From Virgibacillus_F necropolis_A (lineage in GTDB: Bacteria > Bacillota > Bacilli > Bacillales > Amphibacillaceae), in assembly GCF_044793635.1 (NCBI RefSeq), contig NZ_CP084992.1:372001-436000 (forward strand): a DNA stretch of 64,000 bases. Direction: 5' to 3'. This document shows, piece after piece, positions 24,522 through 32,420 of the stretch; within the stretch, counting starts at the first letter, position 1, and each line of letters begins with the position of its first letter. Below the pieces are notes generated by a model, which searched no databases, was not told the origin of the DNA, and saw only the letters and a list, made by a program, of their open reading frames with translations. The translations under genes were made by a program, and so were the position numbers.

Positions 24522-24794
24522 CTATCCCATTAACAAGGATAGATAATTTAAGAATATGAACCAGCCAAAAGATCCAATACTTATTGACAAAACAGTAATG
24601 GATAAGTATGGATGGTATCCCGTATCCTTTCTGGAACGAAAGAAGAATATGCTAGACACAAGAATACTAATAATGAAAAACACGCCGAGAAATACCGTCC
24701 ATAAATTGTTGGATCTAAGGTCAAATCCAATAAAAAAATTCGCTATAAAACATGCGTTGATTACAAACATAATTATTAAAATAACCTTTCTCAT
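24522..24794 (-). CDS. Small membrane protein with three predicted segments
   Basis: Protein of 90 residues that I do not recognise. Hydrophobic segments lie at about residues 4-22, 31-53 and 65-86, with a short basic loop (RSRKDTGYH) between the last two. The ATG at 24792-24794 is used because AAGGAG is six bases upstream. It lies between the deaminase and the Nudix gene on the same strand, with short gaps. Confidence 0.7.
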   Translation of the reverse strand: MRKVILIIMFVINACFIANFFIGFDLRSNNLWTVFLGVFFIISILVSSIFFFRSRKDTGYHPYLSITVLSISIGSFGWFIFLNYLSLLMG

Positions 24795-24851
24795 GCTTTT
24801 CTCCTTTCTTACACACAATATTCAGACTTACAATTACAAGGCGTTTAATCT

Positions 24852-25268
24852 TTATTCATATAAATCGTCATATTCATAAGCTGCTGACCAGTGATACGGT
24901 TGGACTTCTGACAAAGTTTTAAAAACGATATCTTTTCCCGGTAAAGTAACCGCAACTTTAACATCTGGCCCCCAGTAAAACAGTCTTTCTTGGCATATAC
25001 CACATGGGGATAGAACCTTAAATTCTGAGTTTTCATCATCACGAACCACACATATTGAATGTGTTACTTTTTTAGTCAATTTATGAGCTTCTAATATTGA
25101 TCCAGTTTCCATGCAAAGTTCAGTAGATGCGTTTATTACCTCTGGTGCTATACTAGTAAGAATTGTACCGTCTTCCAACCCCATAGCTGCAGCACCACCC
25201 CAACCAGTTGGGTATTTTTTTTCAATTAATTCAATTACTGCTTTATATAATTTCTTTTCTAAATCCAT
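24852..25268 (-). CDS. Cytidine/blasticidin-S deaminase-like protein
   Basis: Protein of 138 residues of the cytidine deaminase fold. Zinc ligands are Cys in TELCMETGSILEA, with the catalytic Glu in the same motif, and the pair in SPCGICQERL. This Cys-type site is that of small tetrameric deaminases and of blasticidin-S deaminase. The sequence lacks the usual CAERTA wording of housekeeping Cdd, so the substrate may differ. GGAGG precedes the ATG. It is likely the first gene of a run with the small membrane protein and the Nudix hydrolase. Confidence 0.78.
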   Translation of the reverse strand: MDLEKKLYKAVIELIEKKYPTGWGGAAAMGLEDGTILTSIAPEVINASTELCMETGSILEAHKLTKKVTHSICVVRDDENSEFKVLSPCGICQERLFYWGPDVKVAVTLPGKDIVFKTLSEVQPYHWSAAYEYDDLYE

Positions 25269-25381
25269 ATTATTTTCCTCCGTTTATGTTACTCATTACA
25301 GTACTAGCCCAGTAAAATTTGTGTACATTTATTTTAACACAAATATTCAGATTAGTTTCTAATGAAAAGACCATTGTATGT

Positions 25382-25420
25382 AAAAAGGCGCGAACCATTA
25401 TTTCGGATACGCGCCTTTTT
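25382..25420. terminator. Bidirectional terminator after the sigma/anti-sigma operon
   Basis: AAAAAGGCGCG and CGCGCCTTTTT are perfect 11-base arms with a 17-base loop. T runs exist on both strands. It ends the ECF sigma operon on the minus strand. Confidence 0.9.
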
Positions 25421-25473
25421 GTGGCATACACTCCTAACTCAATTACATAGTGTAAATCTAATCATTAAAAAGT

Positions 25474-26841
25474 TTATTGTTCATTTAAGTTGATTTTTAC
25501 TGGTTTCAATTCAAGTGGCATATTCGCGCTTAAAATCCCTAAATTAACTCTTATCACATAATCATCAATATTAAAGTTATCACTAATATCAAAAGTACTT
25601 CTGAAGCGAAGATTGTCCTTATCTAGTACTTTTACAGAATGCTTAATTGGTTTCTGATAGACATTTTTCTCAGATTCTTTAACTAACATTACATCATTTC
25701 TGGCAAAGTTTTTAAAGCTCGTGAGGTGTCTATTATGATTATCCCCATGATTAAATTGAAAATCAATAACAAACCTTTCACCTTTTACGACCATATCTTC
25801 CACTGTTACCGATAGATTTTGCCTACTGGTTATTATATCCACGGGTGTTTGTTGATCTAATTTGACAAACTGGTCATCTAAAGATAGAGCTACTTTCGGG
25901 TGTATTTCTATAAATTCTGTTTTCCCTTTGAGCTCTTGTGGGATAATACTTCTTCCTTTTACAATCACTTGGTTATCCTTTTTTGTTTTTTCTAAATCGA
26001 TACCGTCCATCGAAATATTAATCTCATTTCCCTGGTCATCATACGCTTCTATTCGCACTTGATCATGTTTGCCTTCAATTGGAAAGGCTGCTGTATAATT
26101 AATAGCTGTGGATGCTTTCCCTGCGATAATCGAATCAAAATGAACCTTCACATTTGCTTCATTATTGCTTCGTTCCTTATCTACTGTAATCATCTCGTAA
26201 GGTAACTGTTTAATCGGAACATCAAATTTCCATACTCCTTCTTCTTCCCCAATCCTCATAAATTCTAAAGGAAAAGTGGCAGTATCAGGTAAATTTGTTT
26301 TCGGGTAACTCACTTGTACATGCCCAGTGTAACCTTTATCCGTGGACTCCAAATGTACGATTTCTTTACTTTCAGTAATGCTTTCATGACCATTAAAGAT
26401 TTCATAGAAAGCAGAAAGTCGACCCTCTTGATCCGTTTTCACATCTCCACTTACATCAAAAGTGACGCCAATAACCGCTCCATCATAATAAGCGCTCGTA
26501 ATTGTTACATCTATCCCTTTATAACTAGCTGTTTTATCTAATTGAGTTATAAGTTGTTGTGACTCCAGATTTCTTCCTACTAAATCATTAAAATTAGAAT
26601 ATAATTGTCCCACTAATGGCACATCAGCCAACACATGGGATACAGAAGGAACTAAAAAGCTAGACGACAGTAAAGTAAAAGCTGCTGCAGTTGAAATTAT
26701 AAATCTTCTAGTTCTTCCTATCTTTTTCTTGAACTCAGAACGTTCACTCGCTTTTTGTATTCCGCTCCGAATTGCTTTTTGAACATCTTCTTGCGGGACA
26801 TGTATTTCATCATATTTATCTTGAAATAACTTTTCCTTCAT
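25474..26841 (-). CDS. DUF4179/DUF5643 membrane protein, probable anti-sigma factor
   Basis: Protein of 455 residues. A cytoplasmic N-terminus of about 45 residues (with VQKAIRSGIQKASERSEFKKKIGRTRR) is followed by one membrane segment (about 46-66) and a large outside part with beta-rich DUF4179- and DUF5643-like regions. The cytoplasmic part would hold the sigma factor encoded just upstream, and the outer part would sense the signal. Its start codon lies inside the end of the sigma gene (26-base overlap), which implies coupled translation. Signal and mechanism are unknown. Confidence 0.85.
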   Translation of the reverse strand: MKEKLFQDKYDEIHVPQEDVQKAIRSGIQKASERSEFKKKIGRTRRFIISTAAAFTLLSSSFLVPSVSHVLADVPLVGQLYSNFNDLVGRNLESQQLITQLDKTASYKGIDVTITSAYYDGAVIGVTFDVSGDVKTDQEGRLSAFYEIFNGHESITESKEIVHLESTDKGYTGHVQVSYPKTNLPDTATFPLEFMRIGEEEGVWKFDVPIKQLPYEMITVDKERSNNEANVKVHFDSIIAGKASTAINYTAAFPIEGKHDQVRIEAYDDQGNEINISMDGIDLEKTKKDNQVIVKGRSIIPQELKGKTEFIEIHPKVALSLDDQFVKLDQQTPVDIITSRQNLSVTVEDMVVKGERFVIDFQFNHGDNHNRHLTSFKNFARNDVMLVKESEKNVYQKPIKHSVKVLDKDNLRFRSTFDISDNFNIDDYVIRVNLGILSANMPLELKPVKINLNEQ

Positions 26842-27355
26842 TGTACCCCATCCCTTCTAAAATAGTTTTTAATCGCTTTTTTCCTCTTTGAAGGTAAGTT
26901 TTCACCGTATTTCCAGGTACGTTCATGATTGAAGCCACTTCTTTAATTGGTAGATCCTGATAATAAAATAAAATAATAGCATCACGGTAAGTATCCTGTA
27001 ACTCATTAATCGCCTTAACTAAATCCATGTGTTCAATACTTCTTTCATCTTTCTTTGATGAAATTTCACCCACATTTTCAATTGGTATATCTTTTTTCTG
27101 CTTGTTCTTCAGATCATAAGCACTATAGATGAGAATTCTTGTTAGCCATGTTGAAAAGTATTTATCCTCTTTTAACGTCCCAATTGATGAAAATGCCTTA
27201 TAAGAAGTTTCCTGTACAATATCCAGTGCATCTTCGCGATTACCTGTATAAAGAAAAGCAGTACGATACAACTGTTCACTATGTAGCGAAAGTAGATTTT
27301 CAAATGCTTTTTTGTTTCCATTTTTCGCTTTTCTAATAAGTTTTAAATGATTCAT
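26816..27355 (-). CDS. ECF RNA polymerase sigma factor
   Basis: Protein of 179 residues with sigma regions 2 and 4 only. Region 2 is FENLLSLHSEQLYRTAFLYTGNREDALDIVQETSYKAF. Region 4 is AINELQDTYRDAIILFYYQDLPIKEVASIMNVPGNTVKTYLQRGKKRLKTIL. This is the extracytoplasmic group near SigV/SigW. The regulator that overlaps its end is the likely anti-sigma factor. I see no clear copy of an AAC-type autoregulated promoter in the 260 bases upstream, but the target motif for this group is not known to me. Confidence 0.9.
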   Translation of the reverse strand: MNHLKLIRKAKNGNKKAFENLLSLHSEQLYRTAFLYTGNREDALDIVQETSYKAFSSIGTLKEDKYFSTWLTRILIYSAYDLKNKQKKDIPIENVGEISSKKDERSIEHMDLVKAINELQDTYRDAIILFYYQDLPIKEVASIMNVPGNTVKTYLQRGKKRLKTILEGMGYNEGKVISR

Positions 27356-27439
27356 GTTTGCCCCCCTTTACCATTAGAGAAGAATATAAGTATAAAAGTT
27401 TCAACTTTTTTTGTAGATAAAAAATTTATTGCATTAAAA

Positions 27440-27471
27440 AACGTGTTAAACGGATAACAGTTTAACACGTT
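27440..27471 (-). terminator. Terminator after the two small membrane protein genes
   Basis: AACGTGTTAAAC and GTTTAACACGTT are perfect 12-base arms with an eight-base loop, followed by TTTT on the minus strand. It overlaps the stop codon of the 49-residue gene and confirms a minus-strand transcript ending here. Confidence 0.9.
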
Positions 27472-27619
27472 AATTCAATAGATAACTTGATACACATAAA
27501 GAAAGAAAAATACTTATATAGCCTTCCAGACCTTTTTTATCTTTTTTAAATTCAAATATCCCATAAATAAGCAAAGAAATTCCTATTAGCAACATCGTAA
27601 AACTTACTATTATATTCAC
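27470..27619 (-). CDS. 49-residue membrane peptide, coupled to upstream gene
   Basis: A short gene starting at GTG (27617-27619) that overlaps the upstream stop codon as GTGA, so translation is probably coupled. The product VNIIVSFTMLLIGISLLIYGIF has one membrane segment, then a lysine-rich turn (EFKKDKKGLEGY) and a second hydrophobic stretch (ISIFLSLCVSSYLLN). A strong terminator lies at its stop codon. I do not recognise it. Part of its DNA is nearly repeated at 23169-23191. Confidence 0.6.
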   Translation of the reverse strand: MNIIVSFTMLLIGISLLIYGIFEFKKDKKGLEGYISIFLSLCVSSYLLN

Positions 27620-27810
27620 CTACGCTTTCTTCTATGGACCCAAGTCCAATAAGCAAAAATAGCAATTATGGGTATCAATAGTGGTATTAGTTGAAAGTCA
27701 TTTGGTAAGAAAAAAGACAATACTATGCTTAAAATCATGGCTGGAATCACCCATATAAACCAAACTCTTACTTGCTTATTAGTAAAGCTAAGTTCAAATT
27801 CCTTTCCCAT
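27616..27810 (-). CDS. Small two-segment membrane protein
   Basis: Protein of 64 residues (MGKEFELSFTNKQVRVWFIWVIPAMIL...). Two hydrophobic segments lie at about 15-33 and 39-57, and the tail is WVHRRKRR. The ATG at 27808-27810 has AGGAG eight bases upstream and is preferred over the ATG two codons earlier. It forms a two-gene unit with the 49-residue peptide. Function unknown; proximity to the ECF sigma operon may or may not matter. Confidence 0.65.
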   Translation of the reverse strand: MGKEFELSFTNKQVRVWFIWVIPAMILSIVLSFFLPNDFQLIPLLIPIIAIFAYWTWVHRRKRR

Positions 27811-27908
27811 TACCATTTCTCCTTTTTTTCATTGTCAGGCAGATAAATAGAGATATTAAAGACCTATTTTAAAGCTGTTCCTATCATTCACCCTGAAATT
27901 CTGTAGAA

Positions 27909-28703
27909 TCATTTCTTATTAAATTGTTTTTTTAAAATGAGTTCCATTGCATTTGGAAAAAGTGTGTACAGCTTACTGCCAAATTCCATCCATCCAGGCA
28001 TATTGATTTCGCGTTTCCTTTTAAATAATTGTTTTACAATCTTATTTGCAACCCGGTCTGGATCAAGCATATATGCTGCTACCTGAACTTGATAATTTCC
28101 AGTAGGATCTGCATCATTAAAGAAGTTCGTTCGCACTGGCCCAAGGTTAACAGCTGTTACAGCGATGTTTTTACCCGCAACTTCCATTCTTAATGCATTG
28201 GTAAAACCAAGAACTGCATGTTTGGTAGAAGCATAGATAGATGATTTAGGTGTCGCCATTTTCCCGGCCTGTGATGCAATATTTACAATATGCCCTTCTC
28301 CATTGACAAGAAAGTGTTTTAATACTTGCTGTGTACCCTGAACAAGTGCGAAGACATTTAGTTCAAACATCTTTTTGGCTTCATGCCAGTCCATCGATTC
28401 GACAGATTCGAATAACCCGGTACCGGCATTATTAATTAAACCATGCACATGTGGATGGTCAACAAGAATTTGGTCAAATACATCAACACGTTCTGCCTCA
28501 TCCAGCAGATTAACTTGATAACAATAGGTCTGAATACCAAATGCTTCACTAATTTGTTGTTGAATTCTTTCTAGTTTATCAATGGATCTAGCAAGCATAA
28601 TTGGTATACCACCATTTTTAGCAATATGCCACACAAGCCTTTCTCCAATTCCACTTGATGCACCTGTAACAATAATTTTTTTAGATGTTACCCGATTATT
28701 CAT
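27909..28703 (-). CDS. yqjQ: Short-chain dehydrogenase, YqjQ-like
   Basis: Protein of 264 residues. The NADP-binding motif is VTGASSGIGERL at residues about 13-24, the structural NNAG occurs as INNAGTG, and the catalytic Ser-Tyr-Lys set is in SQAG...SIYASTKHAVLG. The C-terminus has a hydrophobic, basic tail. Substrate unknown. Its ATG follows the stop codon of the MBL gene directly (TAAATG), with AAGGTG as ribosome site inside that gene, so the two are translated together, as for yqjQ-yqjP in Bacillus subtilis. Confidence 0.88.
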   Translation of the reverse strand: MNNRVTSKKIIVTGASSGIGERLVWHIAKNGGIPIMLARSIDKLERIQQQISEAFGIQTYCYQVNLLDEAERVDVFDQILVDHPHVHGLINNAGTGLFESVESMDWHEAKKMFELNVFALVQGTQQVLKHFLVNGEGHIVNIASQAGKMATPKSSIYASTKHAVLGFTNALRMEVAGKNIAVTAVNLGPVRTNFFNDADPTGNYQVQVAAYMLDPDRVANKIVKQLFKRKREINMPGWMEFGSKLYTLFPNAMELILKKQFNKK

Positions 28704-29663
28704 TTAATTCACCTTATAATAATACACGCCATCATGCATAGCTTTACTCACTTTTTCTTGATCTTCAAGAAAGTCGAGTTGCCCAGTTGTTTCTGACATG
28801 GTTAAATCTAATTGTTTATCAATTTGTTTAGGAAAAAGTTTTTGGCATAGCTGAAACGGTGTCTGTTCCCCATCTTGAAGCATTTGAAGAACTTTTGATG
28901 CCCGTTGTTCCTGTTTCTTTAATTGGGCGGGAACCAACCCATCCAAGTTCGTTATATTTTTTCCATGCCCTGGGTATACAGTGGAAATTCCGAGTGACAA
29001 ACATTTCATTATGTTTCTGCGATATTGAACAAGCGGCTTTGCCCGCTCTTCTCCATTATATGGTGGTTCAATAATTGGATTTGGCGAAATGTGTTCGAGA
29101 ATGTGATCCCCTCCGATAAAAGCACCATCTGCCTCTCGGAAAAATGAGAGGTGGCTTTGAGCGTGGCCTTTCGTATCAATCACTTGCCAATCCGAATGGC
29201 CCGGCAAGTGGCTATTTTCTTCTAATAATGTGGTTAGTTTTCCTTCACCAGCATATTGTAAAGGCTCTTCTAACTTTTTCAAAAAGCCACTAAAGGACTT
29301 TGGTACACCAGAGGCAACAAAAAAGTCACGATAAAATTGAACATATCGTTTGAAAAATTCTTCGTTTCTTGTTAACCATAAATCATTATTTTTGTGTCCT
29401 GCTAATGAATCCGCTTTTCGGAATTCCCCAACAAGACCGATATGGTCAGGATGATGGTGTGTTAAGATAATCTGCTCAATATCGTTCGGATGATATCCTA
29501 AATTCTTTAATTGAGCTTTTAATGCTTCCCAAGCTTCTTTCGTTTTTACGCCTGCATCGATTAATGACAACCGATCCCCTTTAAGTAAGTAAACATGTGT
29601 ATCGCCTACCGCAAATGGTGTTGGTATAGTTATTTTTGTAATTGTGTCATGCACTACTTTCAT
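28704..29663 (-). CDS. yqjP: Metallo-beta-lactamase-fold hydrolase, YqjP-like
   Basis: Protein of 319 residues. The dinuclear metal site is THHHPDHIGL, with further ligands in DTKGHAQSHLSFF and GGDHIL, and PGHGK closes the fold. A C-terminal winged-helix-like part follows (about 240-319), as in many YqjP and LACTB2-type proteins. It is a soluble hydrolase of unknown substrate. A perfect 14-base palindrome lies between its ribosome site and the upstream gene, and may be an operator for this gene pair. Confidence 0.85.
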   Translation of the reverse strand: MKVVHDTITKITIPTPFAVGDTHVYLLKGDRLSLIDAGVKTKEAWEALKAQLKNLGYHPNDIEQIILTHHHPDHIGLVGEFRKADSLAGHKNNDLWLTRNEEFFKRYVQFYRDFFVASGVPKSFSGFLKKLEEPLQYAGEGKLTTLLEENSHLPGHSDWQVIDTKGHAQSHLSFFREADGAFIGGDHILEHISPNPIIEPPYNGEERAKPLVQYRRNIMKCLSLGISTVYPGHGKNITNLDGLVPAQLKKQEQRASKVLQMLQDGEQTPFQLCQKLFPKQIDKQLDLTMSETTGQLDFLEDQEKVSKAMHDGVYYYKVN

Positions 29664-29678
29664 ACTTAAACCCCTTAA

Positions 29679-29692
29679 TGAATGATCATTCA
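29679..29692. promoter_or_regulatory. Palindromic operator candidate of yqjP-yqjQ
   Basis: TGAATGATCATTCA is a perfect palindrome directly upstream of the AAGGGG ribosome site. Its half-site TGAATGA is that of FadR-type TetR regulators, though the Bacillus subtilis FadR box has four more bases between halves. Confidence 0.5.
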
Positions 29693-29735
29693 GTTTCCCC
29701 TATTTTATCGCTAATTCAATTAAATGTCACACATA

Positions 29736-31361
29736 TTAACCTGTAGGGATTAATAAACGATGAATCGCCTTTGTTAAAATATGCGGTAAATACTCAAAGC
29801 TGTACACTAACTCTACACGTTCAGTCCATTGATGTGGTGCCTTTCCGAGCGGTCCAATATTTAAAATGGGCATAGTTAATTTTTCCATGATATCCTCTGG
29901 AAAAACAAATCCATTGTTTTGAAGAGGCATGTTTATGGTTAATTGATTTAGTTTACCTTTCGATGAAACAGGACCAAGGAAACTCAAGTCAGATAATCCA
30001 GTAAAAAATTCAGCAACCGTTAGATCCATTTCGTACGTAGATGACGTATAGGTTCTCACATGGTCCATCACGTCTTTAATATACGGATCATCATAAGATG
30101 AAACTGCTGGATAAAATGGGGGACTGTAAAATAAAATAATCATAGGTGCCAAGTCTTTGCACATATATGCTAGATCCTGAACGAGCAATGTTGAAAAATC
30201 ACGATCACCCTTATCGCGTTGACTCACCAATAAATTTTGGCGTCTCACCACTTCATGCTCACCGTATCGTTTTACAGCTTCTGCATATAAGTCTTCGTAC
30301 ATCATGACGGAAATATTGATATTCGGCATCGTAAAATCAGTAGCAAATTTGGCATAATTGTCTGCTTTTTGCTTCACATAGCTTTCTATTTCCTGTGCAG
30401 CCATTTTTGTACTGGCAAGCAATTTTTTATTAATTTCATCAAAGGTTTGCTTTAGATACAACACATTGTACATAGAGATAGCTGCATTAGGTGTTTGAAC
30501 CGAATATTCTTCTTTTAAATCGCGTTGCATTAAACTAACGGGAGGCGGCGTGACCTCATCATCAATTTTTTCAATAAAGGCCTCATTTAACTCAAGATGT
30601 TGCGACAAGAAGCTCACCATTAGATTAGGATTAATTCCGGCAAATGGTTCACCTACGTGGGATTCCTTACCATAACAATAAAAGCCTGGAAGTACCTTTC
30701 CAATCGACCCTGCATATACATAATAAGCTGAATCTCCTGGATATTTACTAAACATAGGTTCGCCATTTAAACATGCTTGATAAACTAGGTCTTCATCTTC
30801 TTTAAGCTGGTTTAAAACAGGTAAAGCTGTTAACATACCTTGTGAATTCACTTCTTCATCAGGTACTGTTACTAGTAAAATATTACCGTCAAATTCATCA
30901 TCTATTGCCTGTTCTATTAATGACATATGTAATGTTAAACCTGCTTTCATGTCCATAGAACCACGACCGAATAGCCATTCGCCCGTTTCAATATCTTTAC
31001 GAACCTCGTCTGGCAACTCATCTTTAAGCCGTTTCATTTCCTGTGTCAATTCTCTTGGGTGAAAAGCTAAATTCTGCAAAGACCCATAATCTTCTACTCC
31101 AACAACATCAAAATGGCTTAATAAAATAACGGTTTCTTTTTTGTTACCTTTTTTCACTAATGCAGTAAGTAACCTTCTACCATCGTCTAAAGGATGCAGT
31201 TTCAGATGATGGTCATTCCTTAGAAAATAGTTCTTTTGTGCGAGTAAATGATGTATGTATTCGGGAAGTGCAATCTCAGCCGTACTCCCTGTTATACTTT
31301 GATGGTTTATAAGTGAGCAAAGAAGATCAGTTAATTCCTCTTTCGTTTGCCAGTTTTTCAT
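29736..31361 (-). CDS. yqjN: M20 family peptidase/deacylase, RocB-like (YqjN)
   Basis: Protein of 541 residues. Metal-binding residues are seen in VILLSHFDVVGVE, in RGSMDMKAGLTLH and in VTVPDEEVNSQG, in the order expected for M20 enzymes. Length matches the RocB-like arginine-utilisation group rather than the shorter PepT/ArgE group. It probably hydrolyses an N-acyl or peptide bond in the cytoplasm. It is divergent from the glycerophosphodiesterase gene with only 68 bases between. Confidence 0.85.
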   Translation of the reverse strand: MKNWQTKEELTDLLCSLINHQSITGSTAEIALPEYIHHLLAQKNYFLRNDHHLKLHPLDDGRRLLTALVKKGNKKETVILLSHFDVVGVEDYGSLQNLAFHPRELTQEMKRLKDELPDEVRKDIETGEWLFGRGSMDMKAGLTLHMSLIEQAIDDEFDGNILLVTVPDEEVNSQGMLTALPVLNQLKEDEDLVYQACLNGEPMFSKYPGDSAYYVYAGSIGKVLPGFYCYGKESHVGEPFAGINPNLMVSFLSQHLELNEAFIEKIDDEVTPPPVSLMQRDLKEEYSVQTPNAAISMYNVLYLKQTFDEINKKLLASTKMAAQEIESYVKQKADNYAKFATDFTMPNINISVMMYEDLYAEAVKRYGEHEVVRRQNLLVSQRDKGDRDFSTLLVQDLAYMCKDLAPMIILFYSPPFYPAVSSYDDPYIKDVMDHVRTYTSSTYEMDLTVAEFFTGLSDLSFLGPVSSKGKLNQLTINMPLQNNGFVFPEDIMEKLTMPILNIGPLGKAPHQWTERVELVYSFEYLPHILTKAIHRLLIPTG

Positions 31362-31429
31362 ACTACATGCCCCCTAATAGATTGACTTTTCAGTGAAAAT
31401 AAAACAGAATCATACATGAGGTGAAGCGA

Positions 31430-32158
31430 TTGTCTACAAAAATAATAGCACATCGCGGTGCAAGCCAATTAGCACCGGAAAATACATTACCTGCGTTTCA
31501 ACTCGCTTATGAGTTAGGTGCAGATGTTATCGAAACTGATGTCCAGTTAACAAAGGATCAAGTACCTATACTTATTCATGATGAAAGCTTAAAACGAACG
31601 ACAGATGGATATGGTTACGTAAAAGATTACACGTACCAGGAACTAAAACAATTTGATGCAGGTTCATGGTTTTCACCATCCCTGAAGAATACTACTTTAT
31701 TATCATTAGATGAATTTCTTAATTGGATAAAGGATAAGCCTTTATGCTTAAATATAGAACTAAAAAATAATAAGATAGACTACAAGGACTTAGAAAAAAT
31801 TGTATATACCATGTTAAAGGATTATCGATTATTAAATCGTACCACATTGTCAACGTTTAATCCATGGAGTATTAAACGTATGAAAAAGATTGACAAACAG
31901 ATTGATTCTGCCTTTCTTACATCTAGACGAAGAAAAGATTTAGTTGGTTATGCAAAATCACTAGGAGCCCATGCTATCCATGTGAAATACCGGTTACTTA
32001 GTCGTAAACTTGTAGACAGATGTCATCAAGAAGAGATGGCTATTCGCATCTATACAGTTAATAAAACGATAAACATAAAGCGCTGTATTAACTTGGAGTG
32101 CGATGGGATAATTACCGACGTTCCAGGCAAAGCACGAAATATTATAAAAAAAGCGTAG
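31430..32158 (+). CDS. Glycerophosphodiester phosphodiesterase
   Basis: Protein of 242 residues from a TTG start (31430-31432) that has GAGGTG six bases upstream; the earlier GTG overlaps that site. Motifs of the GDPD barrel are IIAHRGASQLAPENTLPAF, ADVIETDVQLTKD (metal ligands) and PILIHDESLKRTTDG. Without signal peptide it is cytoplasmic, like YqiK of Bacillus subtilis. It frees glycerol-3-phosphate from deacylated phospholipids. Its last codons (AAA AAA GCG TAG) are the terminus of the repeat that follows, so the repeat supplies the stop codon. Confidence 0.9.
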   Translation: MSTKIIAHRGASQLAPENTLPAFQLAYELGADVIETDVQLTKDQVPILIHDESLKRTTDGYGYVKDYTYQELKQFDAGSWFSPSLKNTTLLSLDEFLNWIKDKPLCLNIELKNNKIDYKDLEKIVYTMLKDYRLLNRTTLSTFNPWSIKRMKKIDKQIDSAFLTSRRRKDLVGYAKSLGAHAIHVKYRLLSRKLVDRCHQEEMAIRIYTVNKTINIKRCINLECDGIITDVPGKARNIIKKA

Positions 32159-32406
32159 GCGACTGGTTAGAAGCAGACGCATAAGCAAGGGACCGCAGAG
32201 TGCAGCTCTTTTGCACTCGAAGTGTTCATTGCTTATGACGGCAGCTTCTAGGAGCCGTAGCTAGATAAAAAAAGCGTAGGCGACTGTTCAGCGGCGTACA
32301 GATAGATGGGCATGTGAAAAGTACGGTGACCTTACCGTACGTTCATCAGGACCAACTATCTGCTAGGCGCTAGAAGCCAAAGCTAGATAAGAAAAGCGTA
32401 GGCGCG
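32145..32406 (+). repeat. Tandem AAAAGCG intergenic repeat between GDPD gene and namA
   Basis: Three AAAAGCGTAGGCG termini with 121 and 122 bases between them mark two full units and a truncated third. Unit A (32145-32266) folds as a nested hairpin: AGAAGC/GCTTCT outside, CATAAGCAA/TTGCTTATG inside, AGTGCA/TGCACT at the tip. Unit B (32267-32390) has AGATAG/CTATCT outside and GTACGGT/ACCGTAC at the tip. Both end in AGCTAGATA. The third terminus runs into the ribosome site of namA. Related units are at 50437-50769 in the opposite direction. Confidence 0.85.
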
Positions 32407-32420
32407 AGGAGGATATATAA

